Positions 53,401 through 59,926 of a stretch of 59,926 bases of DNA are shown here, one piece after another. The translations under genes were made by a program, and so were the position numbers. Where the stretch lies: NCBI GenBank assembly GCA_018240745.1, contig JAFEFF010000009.1, positions 1-59,926 of the forward strand, read 5' to 3'. The notes beneath the pieces are model-generated. The model did not search any database. It was not told the DNA's origin and saw only the letters and a program-made list of their open reading frames with translations. The stretch comes from Pseudomonadota bacterium. Its GTDB lineage: Bacteria > Pseudomonadota > Alphaproteobacteria > Reyranellales > Reyranellaceae. Positions within the stretch are counted from its first letter, which is position 1, and each line of letters opens with the position of its first letter.

Positions 53401-53690
53401 ACTCGATCCTGCTGGTCGACTTCATCCAGCGTCGCCGGCGGGAGGGTGCCGCGCTGCGCGTGGCGCTGCTGGAAGCGGGCGCCATCCGCTTCAAGCCGAT
53501 CTTCCTGACGGCTGCGGCGGCGATGATCGGTGCGGCCTTCATCATCACCGACCCGATCTTCCAGGGCCTCGCCATCTCGCTGGTTTTCGGGCTGGCCTCC
53601 TCGACGGCGCTGACGCTGCTGGTGATCCCCGCGATCTATGTCTGGCTGCGGGACGACGGCCGGCCCGGCCCGGCAGCTACAGCGCCCTGA
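50463..53690 (+). CDS. RND efflux transporter permease
   Basis: The pump has 1075 residues, with the usual 12 membrane helices and two large periplasmic loops. Helix 4 contains IGILVDDAIVVVENIVRHW with the proton-relay Asp pair, and helix 10 carries GFIALAGIIVRNSILLVDFIQ. Beginning GISGWLTRASIRSPLTPLFLV is typical of the AcrB/MdtB/CzcA superfamily, but helix 4 fits HAE1-type pumps more than metal pumps. It is translationally coupled to the adaptor (ATGA). No outer-membrane channel gene follows. Confidence 0.93.
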   Translation: MKLGISGWLTRASIRSPLTPLFLVAALMVGALALLGLPREEEPQISVPMVDILVTANGYKAGDAIELITKPLEDIVKGIDGVEHVYSFTQDDSVLVTARFFVGTDQDTALLRIHEKIRANIADLPKGIPEPLIIGRGINDVAIVTLTLEPKPNAKAVWTDNGLYQIADELRHELVKVDDVGLTYIVGGSPNQIRVEPDPERLALYGITLNQLVDKLGSANRSFLVGAFRQLDRNVPVVAGQTLQGVPDIGLLLLTARDGRPVYVKDVAKVIVGAAEPGQHTWTLTRAANGELEQRPMVTVAFAKRRGANAVVVADHLLERLKTVEGRLVPNDVVVTVSRNYGETATEKADELLFHLGLATVSIVLLITLTVGWREGLVVLVVIPTTILLTLFASWLMGYTINRVSLFALIFSIGILVDDAIVVVENIVRHWQARRSASLDESAVEAVAEVGNPTIVATLTIIVALLPMMFVSGLMGPYMSPIPANASMAMVFSFFVAVVITPWLLLRIAVRHFQAAPAGHGHEEVGAMGRFYLRVARPLLTGRRNAKLFLAAVTAATIAVCVLFATRDVTVKLLPFDNKSELQVVVDLPQGSTLEDTERFLMDAARRLKDLPEMTSMQLYAGTAAPFNFNGLVRHYYLRRAPEQGDLQINLQAKGERSRASHAIALDVRQRLNSLPQPPGTTLRVVEVPPGPPVLATLLAEVYGSDDTARREAALKVRDAFKKVPFVVDVDDTLHQPAERLRFSINQENLEFYGVDEQAVYDTIAAIIGGVKVGYSQRGHGAKPIDITVKLPRSAEWLGERILSTPLPAGGTRRVGANVELGDVVTVKREPASYTLFRRDGRFAEMVQAEVAGRFEAPIYGMLAVEDEIAKMDWGKPGGLPIHYHGQPTDESHPALLWDGEWEVTYVTFRDMGAAFMVAILGIYLLVVAQFGSYRLPLVILTPVPLTLIGIVLGHWLLGAPFTATSMIGFIALAGIIVRNSILLVDFIQRRRREGAALRVALLEAGAIRFKPIFLTAAAAMIGAAFIITDPIFQGLAISLVFGLASSTALTLLVIPAIYVWLRDDGRPGPAATAP

Positions 53691-54069
53691 TCTCGGCGAC
53701 CTGGCGGGCCAGGCCGATCTTGCGGCTGCAGGCCGGCCACTGGGCGTGGGCGTCGCGCTCGAAGATCATGTACCTGGCGAGCGACGAGGCCTGGCCATAG
53801 TCGTTGGCCAGGGCGATGGCTTCCTGCGTGGAGATCGTCCGGCCGTCCCGCTCCTTTACGTAGGCGATCACCGTGCGGGGCTCGAACTGCAGGCGGCCGA
53901 CGTAGCGGCTGCCGGTGCCGCGCTGGCCGCTCTCGCAATCGGCGAGCTGGCTGATCGCGGCAACCTTGCGCTGCTCGATCAACTGCGCGCGGTCGGCCTG
54001 CGGAGGGGCGTGCCTGGCACAGGCAGCGAGGGAGAGGAGCGTCGCGAGGACCAGCAGGCGATGGCGCAT
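53677..54069 (-). CDS. Small lipoprotein with lysozyme-like ESG motif (paralogue 1)
   Basis: The product has 130 residues. The lipoprotein signal ends LSLAA-C17. The mature part includes LADCESGQRG, then GRLQFEPRTVIAYVKERDGR and ALANDYGQASSLARYMIFERD. The ESG followed by GxxQFxPxT is reminiscent of Rpf or SLT muramidases, although the protein is shorter than either. It shares this with the next gene. It overlaps the 3' end of the RND gene by 14 bases (convergent). Confidence 0.72.
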   Translation of the reverse strand: MRHRLLVLATLLSLAACARHAPPQADRAQLIEQRKVAAISQLADCESGQRGTGSRYVGRLQFEPRTVIAYVKERDGRTISTQEAIALANDYGQASSLARYMIFERDAHAQWPACSRKIGLARQVAEIRAL

Positions 54070-54132
54070 GCCGGCTGGAAACCATGCGGCTCCAGCCGGG
54101 GCAAAGGACCAAATTGTGCGCGAAGCCTGCGC

Positions 54133-54588
54133 CTACTGCGCCGCCTGAATCTGGGCGACCTGGTTGGCGAGGCCGATTTTGCGGGCGCAGAGCGGCCAAT
54201 CGTTGGTGCGGCCCTGCTCGAAGATCATGTACTTGGCGAGCTCCTTGGCCTGCTCGTAGTCGTGCGCCAGCTCCTTGGCCTCGTTGAAGCTGAGGACGCG
54301 GCCGTCACGCTGCTGGATGTAGGTCATGACCGTGCGCGGCATGAACTGGAAGCGGCCGACGAACGCGCCGCGGCCGCCATAGATCGGCCGCTCCGACTCG
54401 CCGGCGCCGCCGCTTTCGCAAGTCGCGAGCTCGCGCATGATCTCATCCTTGCGCTGGTTGAGGGCCGCCGCCTTCGCTTCGGCGACGGACATGACCGGCC
54501 CCGGCAGGGTCTTGTGCGAGGCGGTTTGCTGGACGCAGGCCCCCAAGGCCAGCGACGAAAGCCCGAAGGCGAGCACTGTTGCTTTCAT
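54133..54588 (-). CDS. Small lipoprotein with lysozyme-like ESGG motif (paralogue 2)
   Basis: The product has 151 residues from the ATG at 54588, which opens a lipoprotein signal (LAFGLSSLALGA-C). The mature part has LATCESGG, GRFQFMPRTVMTYIQQRDGR and ELAHDYEQAKELAKYMIFEQG, aligned throughout with the gene downstream, so the two are tandem paralogues. A muramidase-like activity is inferred from Glu in ESGG and the QFxPxT stretch. A frame upstream to 54642 is less likely. Confidence 0.75.
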   Translation of the reverse strand: MKATVLAFGLSSLALGACVQQTASHKTLPGPVMSVAEAKAAALNQRKDEIMRELATCESGGAGESERPIYGGRGAFVGRFQFMPRTVMTYIQQRDGRVLSFNEAKELAHDYEQAKELAKYMIFEQGRTNDWPLCARKIGLANQVAQIQAAQ

Positions 54589-54696
54589 GCAACAGTCCCC
54601 TAACGGACCTTTTGGGGGTCTGTAAACCCCAATTATCCACAACGTCTGTGAGCTTCCGCACGATGCATGAGGAATTTTGGCGGCGAAACGGGGCCT

Positions 54697-55620
54697 TTAC
54701 CCAGAGGCCGGGTGGACCTTTTTCCAATGCTCGGCGATCTGCCGGCGCGTCGCGACCCACACTTTCGGCTTCGACGCGACGTAGTCGAGGAAGCGCGCCA
54801 GCGTCATCGCCCGGCTCGGCCGTCCACCCAGCCGGCAGTGGATGCCGACCGACATCATCTTCGGGCTGCGCGCGCCTTCGGCGTAGAGCATGTCGAAGGA
54901 GTCCTTCATCGCCTGCAGCCAGCCGTCGGCGATACCGAAGCCCGGCGCCACCGCGAACTTCATGTCGTTCACCTCGAGGGTGTACGGCACCATCAGGAAC
55001 GGCTTGTCTCCCTGATCCGTCGGCACCCGGACCCAGTAGGGCAGGTCGTCGTTGTAGGAATCGCCCGAATAGAGGAACCCGCCATGCTTCACGACGGCTT
55101 CCAGCGTGTGCTTGCCGAAGCGACCGGTATACCAGCCGACCGGCGCCACGCCCGCCGAGTCGGTGATCGCCTTCACCGCCCTGGCCATGTGGTCGAGCTC
55201 CTGCTCGAGGGTGAAGTCCCGGTAGTCGATCCAGCGATAGCCGTGGCTCGCCACCTCGTGGCCCGCCTCGGCCATCGCCCGGCCGGCGGCGGGGTTCAGC
55301 TCGAGCGCCCGGCCGACTGCCCAGGAGGTGAACTTCATCCCGCGCTCGTCGAAGATCCTGAGGATGCGCCAGAAGCCCGCCCGGCTGCCGTACTCGTACA
55401 TCGACTCGGTCGAGAGATCGCGCTCGCCCACCCAGGGGGCGCCGCCCGGGGTCTCGGTCAGGAACACCTCCGACGCCGGATCGCCGTTCAGGACCGTGTT
55501 CTCGCCGCCCTCCTCGTAGTTCAGCACGAAGCTCACGGCGACCCGGGCCTCGGCCGGCCACTGCGGATCGGGCGGGTTCGGCCCGTAGCCGATCAGGTTC
55601 CGCTCGCGATAGTCATGCAT
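54697..55620 (-). CDS. puuE: Allantoinase, polysaccharide-deacetylase (PuuE) type
   Basis: The product has 307 residues. The NodB-like barrel contains FVLNYEEGGENTVLNGD near the N-terminus, metal residues in EVASHGYRWIDY, GWYTGRFGKHTLE, and PYTLEVNDMKFAVAPGF. This fits the PuuE group, which hydrolyses allantoin to allantoate in the purine ring pathway. ATG 55620 is used; a longer frame extends into the divergent hydrolase. The divergent neighbour encodes the likely next step. No cofactor gene is required. Confidence 0.87.
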   Translation of the reverse strand: MHDYRERNLIGYGPNPPDPQWPAEARVAVSFVLNYEEGGENTVLNGDPASEVFLTETPGGAPWVGERDLSTESMYEYGSRAGFWRILRIFDERGMKFTSWAVGRALELNPAAGRAMAEAGHEVASHGYRWIDYRDFTLEQELDHMARAVKAITDSAGVAPVGWYTGRFGKHTLEAVVKHGGFLYSGDSYNDDLPYWVRVPTDQGDKPFLMVPYTLEVNDMKFAVAPGFGIADGWLQAMKDSFDMLYAEGARSPKMMSVGIHCRLGGRPSRAMTLARFLDYVASKPKVWVATRRQIAEHWKKVHPASG

Positions 55621-55659
55621 GGCGCTCACTCCCCTGCCTTTGGGTGCTATAGGGCTAGC

Positions 55660-56901
55660 ATGAGCGGGGCCAAATCCGTCAACCAGCAGCGTCTGTGGCA
55701 GCGCCACGCCGACATGGCGAAGCTCGGCGGCACGCCCAGAGGCGGCGTCAACCGCCAGGCGCTGTCGCCCGAGGACGCCGCCGCCCGCAACCAGCTCGCC
55801 GGCTGGGCCAGGGCGCGCGGCTTCAGCGTCTTCACCGACGCCATCGGCAATCTGTTCGTGCGCCGGGAAGGAACCGATCCGGCCGCCCCGCCGGTCCTGA
55901 GCGGCAGCCACATGGACAGCCAGCCGACCGGCGGCCGGTTCGACGGCATGTACGGCGTGCTGGCCGCCTTCGAGGCGCTGGAGGCGCTCGAGGATGCCGG
56001 GATAAAGACCAGGCGCCCGGTGATGGCGGTCGCCTGGACCAACGAGGAGGGCTCGCGCTTCCAGCCGGGCGCGATGGGCTCGGCGGTGTTCGCCGGCACC
56101 TACAGGCTGGACGACATGCTGGCCCAGAAGGACTGGAAGGGCGTCGTATTGAAGGACGCGCTGGCCGACACGCTGAAGGCCGCGCCGGCGCCGATGCGCG
56201 ACGGCCCGCCCGGCTTCAGCGTCGATTCCTATGTCGAGGCGCATATCGAGCAGGGGCCGCGGCTGGAGAACGAGGGCAAGACCATCGGCGTGGTCACCGC
56301 GATCCAGGGCAGCCGGCGCTACATCGTCACCATCGAGGGCGAGGAGGCGCATGCCGGCACCACGCCCCGCGCCGCCCGCAAGGACGCCTACGCTGCCGCG
56401 ACCCGGCTGGCCGCCGCCATGTACGAGGCGACCACCGACGAGGCCGACACGCTGCGCTTCACGATCGGCCGGGTCGAGGTCTCGCCCGGCTCGCCCAACA
56501 CCGTGCCGGGCAAGGTGACCTTCACCATCGACATGCGCCATCCGCGCAACGAGGTCCTGGAGGCGCACGAGGCCAAGCTCCGCGCCATCGTCGCCGGCAA
56601 GGCCGCCCCCTGCCCGGCCGTGATCGAGCGGGTGACCAACGTGGCGCCGACCGACTTCGACCCCGGGGTGATCGGCCTGGTGCGGGACAAGGCCCGGGCG
56701 CTCGGCCTGTCCAACATGGACATGCCCTCGGGCGCCGGCCACGACGCCATGCACATCGCCAAACTCTGCCCCGCCGGCATGATCTTCGTGCCCTGCGAGC
56801 GCGGCATCAGCCATAACGAGATCGAGAACGCGACGCCCCAGGACCTCGCCGCCGGCACGCAGGTGCTGGTCGAGGTGCTGGAGGCGTTGGCGAATCGTTG
56901 A
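55660..56901 (+). CDS. Allantoate amidohydrolase / N-carbamoyl hydrolase (M20)
   Basis: The product has 413 residues. The M20 metal site comprises GSHMDSQPTGGRFDGMYGV (His, Asp), NEEGSRF (Glu pair), EAHIEQGPRLE, and SHNEIENATPQDL (His). This order fits the hydantoinase/carbamoylase group that includes allantoate amidohydrolase and beta-ureidopropionase. ATG 55660 lies 39 bases from the divergent puuE start. Allantoate is the most likely substrate given that neighbour. Confidence 0.88.
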   Translation: MSGAKSVNQQRLWQRHADMAKLGGTPRGGVNRQALSPEDAAARNQLAGWARARGFSVFTDAIGNLFVRREGTDPAAPPVLSGSHMDSQPTGGRFDGMYGVLAAFEALEALEDAGIKTRRPVMAVAWTNEEGSRFQPGAMGSAVFAGTYRLDDMLAQKDWKGVVLKDALADTLKAAPAPMRDGPPGFSVDSYVEAHIEQGPRLENEGKTIGVVTAIQGSRRYIVTIEGEEAHAGTTPRAARKDAYAAATRLAAAMYEATTDEADTLRFTIGRVEVSPGSPNTVPGKVTFTIDMRHPRNEVLEAHEAKLRAIVAGKAAPCPAVIERVTNVAPTDFDPGVIGLVRDKARALGLSNMDMPSGAGHDAMHIAKLCPAGMIFVPCERGISHNEIENATPQDLAAGTQVLVEVLEALANR

Positions 56902-56902
56902 G

Positions 56903-56993
56903 GCCGTCCCCCTCCCTGCCCTCCCCCTTCGGGGGAGGGTAAGACCCTGAGGCTCCCTCCCCCGCAGGGGGAGGGTTGGGGAGGGGGACGATC
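56903..56993. repeat. C/G-rich double-hairpin repeat, copy 1
   Basis: GTCCCCCTCCC at the left pairs with GGGAGGGGGAC at the right. Between them are hairpins CCCTCCCCCTTCGGGGGAGGG and CCCTCCCCCGCAGGGGGAGGG. A similar arrangement lies at 58.9-59.1 kb. It fills the gap between the two M20 genes. Confidence 0.75.
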
Positions 56994-57007
56994 CAGGAAA
57001 GCTGCCC

Positions 57008-58162
57008 ATGAAAAAAGACCTCGTTTCCATCCTCTCCGACCTGATCGCGATCCCGAGCCCCTACCCGCCGGGGACGTCGGTCGAGATCTGCGCCTATGCG
57101 GCGAAGCGGCTGAAGAAGGCCGGCTACAAGGTCGAGATCGCCAGCCACAAGAAGGGCGTCGACAACGTGGTCGCCCGCATGAAGGCGCCCGGAAAGCCGG
57201 GGGCCAGAGGCCCGGTGATCGCCTTCAATGCCCATGTCGACACGGTGGGCGTCGGCGAGCGGGCCAACTGGAAGAGCGATCCCTACAAGGCCCTCGTGAA
57301 GGGCGGGCTGGTCTACGGGCTGGGCGCCGGCAACTGCAAGGGCAGCATGGCGGTGCAGCTCTGGCTCGCCGAGGAGATCGCCCGGCGCGGCGGCCCGCGG
57401 AAGGGCGAGCTGATCTTCACCTTCGTCGCCGACGAGGAGAACCTCGGGCCCGAGGGCATGGAATACCTGCGCAAGTCGGGCAAGGTGCGGCCGGACGCGC
57501 TGATCCTCGGCGCGCAGACCGAGAACAACCTGATCGTCGCCGAGCGCGGCGTGATGTGGGCGAAGATCACGACCAAAGGCAAGGCGGCCCATGCCGGCAA
57601 CCCGTCTGCGGGCGACAACGCCATCCTGCGCATGATGCGGCTCTGCGGCGCGCTGCAGTCCTATTACGACAAGGCGCTCCCCAAACGAACCTCGGGGGCG
57701 ATGCGCTCGACGGTCAACATCGGCATGTTCCATGGCGGCCACAACACCAACGTCGTGCCGTCGGCCTGCACGGTCGAGATCGACCGCCGCCTGCTGCCCG
57801 ACGAGAAGGTGAAGGACGCCTTCGTCGAGCTGAAGAAGGTGATCGACGGCGTCGGCGAGCCGAAGAGCCTCTACACGGTCGAGTTCCTGACCGGCACCAA
57901 CGGCTTCTTCGCTAAAGAGAACGGCCAAACTGTCGTTGCGTTCGAGGCGGCGGTCAAGAACCGCACCGGCCACCCGGTGAAGTTCCTCAACGCCACCGGC
58001 GTCTCGGACGGCCGCTACTACGCCGACGACGGCATCGAGATCATCAACTTCGGCCCCGGCTCGGGCGCGCAAGGCCACGCCGCCAACGAGAGCGTGCCGA
58101 TCGCCGAGATGGTCGAGGCGGCCGGGATCCAGCTCGAGGTGGTGCAGCGGCTGCTGTTCTAG
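57008..58162 (+). CDS. M20-family peptidase (ArgE/DapE/ACY1 group)
   Basis: The product has 384 residues. The first metal motif is NAHVDTVG; the second, normally xDxKG with a bridging Asp, reads GLGAGNCKGSMA, so Asn replaces Asp; the catalytic Glu pair lies in VADEEN. The dimerisation domain starts near GKAAHAGNPSAGDNAILRM. The C-terminal His lies in GSGAQGHAANESVPI. It is 106 bases downstream of the ureidohydrolase, with a repeat between. The substrate is unknown; the family cleaves acyl-amino acids. Confidence 0.9.
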   Translation: MKKDLVSILSDLIAIPSPYPPGTSVEICAYAAKRLKKAGYKVEIASHKKGVDNVVARMKAPGKPGARGPVIAFNAHVDTVGVGERANWKSDPYKALVKGGLVYGLGAGNCKGSMAVQLWLAEEIARRGGPRKGELIFTFVADEENLGPEGMEYLRKSGKVRPDALILGAQTENNLIVAERGVMWAKITTKGKAAHAGNPSAGDNAILRMMRLCGALQSYYDKALPKRTSGAMRSTVNIGMFHGGHNTNVVPSACTVEIDRRLLPDEKVKDAFVELKKVIDGVGEPKSLYTVEFLTGTNGFFAKENGQTVVAFEAAVKNRTGHPVKFLNATGVSDGRYYADDGIEIINFGPGSGAQGHAANESVPIAEMVEAAGIQLEVVQRLLF

Positions 58163-58666
58163 AGTCCCGAAGAGGGCACGAGCGTGCGGGAGCCTTCGGC
58201 CTGGCTCAGGCCAGGCGCTCGCGCTCCGGCAGGAGTCCACGAGAGTCCACTTCGGTGTGGACCGGTCGGACGCCGATGGAATCGGCATTTCCGGCCCGGA
58301 GTCCACGAATCCACCGACATTCCATCCCCGCGAAAAACACCCATCCTTCCCCTCCATCCCGACATCCTCCAAAACTGTTCTTGACGTTAATTGACGTCAA
58401 TCTTATATGGAACGGATGCAGAACTCAACGGGAGTTTCCATCCTCACCGCAGCCCCCGAATGGGCTCAAGGTGACGGAGTCACCGTCTCGATTGTTTCAA
58501 TCGTGTCTTTGGCCCGTTACACGGACCCTGCTTGGTCACACCCCGAACCGGGCGGCGGATGGCAAGCTCGCGCCCATGATTCAGTTCGACCAACTCCTCA
58601 TCACCATGGTCGCGTGCCTGGTGGCGGCCCAGCTCCTGAGCGCGGCCTGACCGGCCCATCACACGG
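58163..58666 (+). other. 504-base region with promoter-like sequence and no clear gene
   Basis: The first 120 bases hold inverted stretches (GGCCTGGCTCAGGCC; CCGAAG/CTTCGG). ATTGACGTCAAT is a perfect palindrome at 58390-58401. A GGTGAC/GTCACC hairpin lies near 58470-58484. Reading frames here (58255-58650, 58407-58787) are low-complexity and look like shadows. A 24-residue hydrophobic frame, 58576-58650, is open but unsupported. The promoter at 58381 suggests that something is transcribed. Confidence 0.5.
58381..58409 (+). promoter_or_regulatory. Strong sigma70-like promoter sequence
   Basis: TTGACG (58381-58386), a 17-base spacer and TATATG (58404-58409) match the -35/-10 consensus closely. 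The spacer includes a second TTGACGTCAA. The transcript it would start has no recognised gene within 250 bases on the plus strand. Confidence 0.6.
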
Positions 58667-58801
58667 CTACATCGTCGGCAGCCCGCTCATCTTCTCGGTG
58701 ACCTGGAACGCCGCGAGGCCGACCAGGGCCGCGATCAGCGTGTATTCGAGGGCGGTGGCGCCGCCTTCGCACTTCATCAGGCGATAAAAAATCGACAGCA
58801 C
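58667..58801 (-). CDS. Flp/Fap-type pilin, 44 aa
   Basis: The product has 44 residues: a short leader (LSIFYRLMKCEGG), then ATALEYTLIAALVGLAAF, and a short tail ending LPTM. The G-ATALEY site matches the prepilin-peptidase cut, with Glu at +5 and Tyr at +6, and a hydrophobic helix follows, the hallmark of Flp pilins. It starts with GTG at 58801, with GAGGAG six bases upstream; an ATG at the internal MKCEGG is possible. No tad/cpa secretion genes are in the window. Confidence 0.85.
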   Translation of the reverse strand: MLSIFYRLMKCEGGATALEYTLIAALVGLAAFQVTEKMSGLPTM

Positions 58802-58917
58802 GGCAATCTCCTCAGGAACGAGGGTCGCCGCTGAAACGGCGACAGCGCCGAAAATTGCGCTGGGAGGAGTCTAGGCCGGGGGATAGGGGGAGGCGGAAGG
58901 GCGCAAGCGTTTCAATT

Positions 58918-59073
58918 GTCTCCCGGGGCCAGCCCCCTCCCCAACCCTCCCCCTTCGGGGGAGGGAGACATGATCACCTCCCCCGAAGGGGGAGGCCGGG
59001 AGGGGGATGGCCAAACCGCACATCGGTCCTGCGGCATTCCCCCTCCCTGCCCTCCCCCTGCGGGGGAGGGTAT
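58918..59073. repeat. C/G-rich double-hairpin repeat, copies 2 and 3
   Basis: CCCTCCCCCTTCGGGGGAGGG lies near 58948, CTCCCCCGAAGGGGGAG near 58978, and CCCTCCCCCTGCGGGGGAGGG near 59050, with flanking CCCCCTCCC arms. These match copy 1 at 56.9 kb. They fill most of the 281-base gap between the pilin and monooxygenase genes. Confidence 0.7.
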
Positions 59074-59082
59074 TTTGAGGCC

Positions 59083-59926
59083 ATGCAGTACGACGCGATC
59101 ATCATCGGAGCGGGGATCTCCGGCCTCTACCAGCTCCATTGCCTGCGAAAGCTCGGAATGAGAGTCCGGGTGTTCGAATCGGGGACCGGCGTCGGCGGGA
59201 CCTGGTACTGGAACCGCTATCCCGGCGCGCGGTTCGATTCGGAGAGCTATTCCTACGGCTACTCGTTCAGCCAGGAGCTGCTCGACGAATGGGACTGGAC
59301 CGAGCATTTCTCGCCGCAGCCCAAGACGCTCGAATACCTGAACTTCGTCGCCGACAAGCTCGACCTGCGCCGCGACATCACCTTCTCGGCCCGCGTGACC
59401 GCCGCCCACTGGCACGAGCCGACGCGCGACTGGCACGTCACGCTGGAGGACGGCGGCACGCACAGCGCGCGCTTCCTGATCACCGCCGTCGGCCCCCTCT
59501 CCGCCCCGACGATGCCGAAGATCGAAGGCATCGACGACTTCAAGGGCCTCTCCTGCCACACCGCCCGTTTTCCCAAGGAGCCGATCGACTTCACCGGCAA
59601 GCGCGTCGCGGTGATCGGCACCGGGGCGACCGGCGTGCAGACCATCCAGGAGGTGGCGAAGACGGCCGGCACGCTGACGATCTTCCAGCGCACGCCGAAC
59701 TGGTGCGCGCCGTTGCACAACGGGCCGATCTCCAAGGAGGAGATGGCGAAGATCCGCCCGCACTACCTGGAGATCTTCGCGCGCTGCCAGGAGACCTTCT
59801 CCTGCTTCCTGCACACGCCCGACCCGCGCGGCACCTTCGAGGTCACGCCGGAGGAGCGCGAGGCCAAGTGGGAGCAGCTCTACGGCTCCAAGGGCTTCGG
59901 CATGTGGCAGGGCAACTTCCGCGACA
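59083..59926 (+). CDS. Flavin monooxygenase, Baeyer-Villiger type (cut by window end)
   Basis: At least 281 residues are present; the reading frame stays open to the last base. The FAD site is AIIIGAGISGLYQLHCLRKLG, then GGTWYWNRYPGARFDSESYSY, DWTEHFSPQP, and the second nucleotide site VAVIGTGATGVQTIQEVAK. The Baeyer-Villiger fingerprint FxGxxxHxxxWP reads FKGLSCHTARFP, with Phe replacing Trp. Start is ATG 59083. The enzyme would insert oxygen into ketones using NADPH, provided the fingerprint change is tolerated. Confidence 0.9.
   Translation, partial: MQYDAIIIGAGISGLYQLHCLRKLGMRVRVFESGTGVGGTWYWNRYPGARFDSESYSYGYSFSQELLDEWDWTEHFSPQPKTLEYLNFVADKLDLRRDITFSARVTAAHWHEPTRDWHVTLEDGGTHSARFLITAVGPLSAPTMPKIEGIDDFKGLSCHTARFPKEPIDFTGKRVAVIGTGATGVQTIQEVAKTAGTLTIFQRTPNWCAPLHNGPISKEEMAKIRPHYLEIFARCQETFSCFLHTPDPRGTFEVTPEEREAKWEQLYGSKGFGMWQGNFRD

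Noticed and set aside
54697..57030. 777-residue joined frame including allantoinase
   Set aside because: Only the last 307 residues are protein-like; the rest is antisense to the M20-type hydrolase.
58255..58787. Frames 58255-58650 and 58407-58787
   Set aside because: Low complexity, no ribosome site at a good distance and no domain; the second overlaps the Flp pilin on the opposite strand.

Overview
The window is GC-rich, densely coded DNA from a bacterial chromosome, most likely an alphaproteobacterium. The main evidence is the order scpA-scpB-tatA-tatB-tatC-serS-surE-pcm-(LysM/M23), the SigF/NrsF pair with its GTAAC-N16-CGAA promoters, and FNR/FixK-type boxes upstream of redox genes. The genus cannot be fixed from sequence alone. 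The mix of amidohydrolases, flavin monooxygenases, a TauD-type dioxygenase and purine-ring catabolism suggests a metabolically broad soil or water organism. No rRNA, tRNA, CRISPR array, prophage or insertion sequence was recognised.

Left part (1-19.1 kb), mostly minus strand: prfC, a small secreted Cys-repeat protein, the ABC-F ATPase uup, two plus-strand unknowns (one DUF1491), and then a long conserved block read right to left: argS, SPOR protein, nagZ, scpA, scpB, tatABC, serS, surE, pcm and an NlpD-like LysM/LytM lipoprotein. A SigF-type ECF sigma factor, its NrsF anti-sigma factor, a BufA2-type bufferin peptide and a DoxX protein lie between pcm and the NlpD-like gene. Two near-identical divergent SigF promoters sit between the sigma gene and the bufferin gene.

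Middle part (19.2-34.1 kb): an SDR; an SBF transporter with DUF2254 and DUF2252 genes in one run; a lipoprotein; an FNR-like regulator with four candidate Fe-S cysteines; a dGTPase; a TerC-Usp-TerC group; a phosphoribosyltransferase; a fused aldolase-dehydrogenase; a Na/Pi cotransporter; and a TauD-like dioxygenase.

Right part (34.3-59.9 kb): a two-gene ABC importer (fused double permease plus ATPase with an extra C-terminal domain), aldo/keto reductase and amidohydrolase genes, and a coupled operon of a Crp-type regulator, cytochrome c and a MASE4 membrane sensor. Next come two small genes, a CHRD lipoprotein with a flavin monooxygenase, a DMT exporter, a second amidohydrolase, a BigR/SqrR-type regulator with DUF2892 and sulfide:quinone reductase, and an RND efflux pair. 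The end holds two paralogous small lipoproteins, allantoinase and ureidohydrolase genes, an M20 hydrolase, a 44-residue Flp pilin and a Baeyer-Villiger-type monooxygenase cut by the window edge.

The main unifying signal is a set of five 14-bp FNR/FixK boxes (TTGAY-N4-RTCAA) in intergenic DNA: before DUF2252, before the FNR-like gene, between the Crp operon and a divergent small gene, before a 64-residue gene, and before the sulfide:quinone reductase. They suggest a local low-oxygen/redox regulon. Several intergenic gaps also carry repeated foldable elements in which two hairpins are enclosed by an outer stem.
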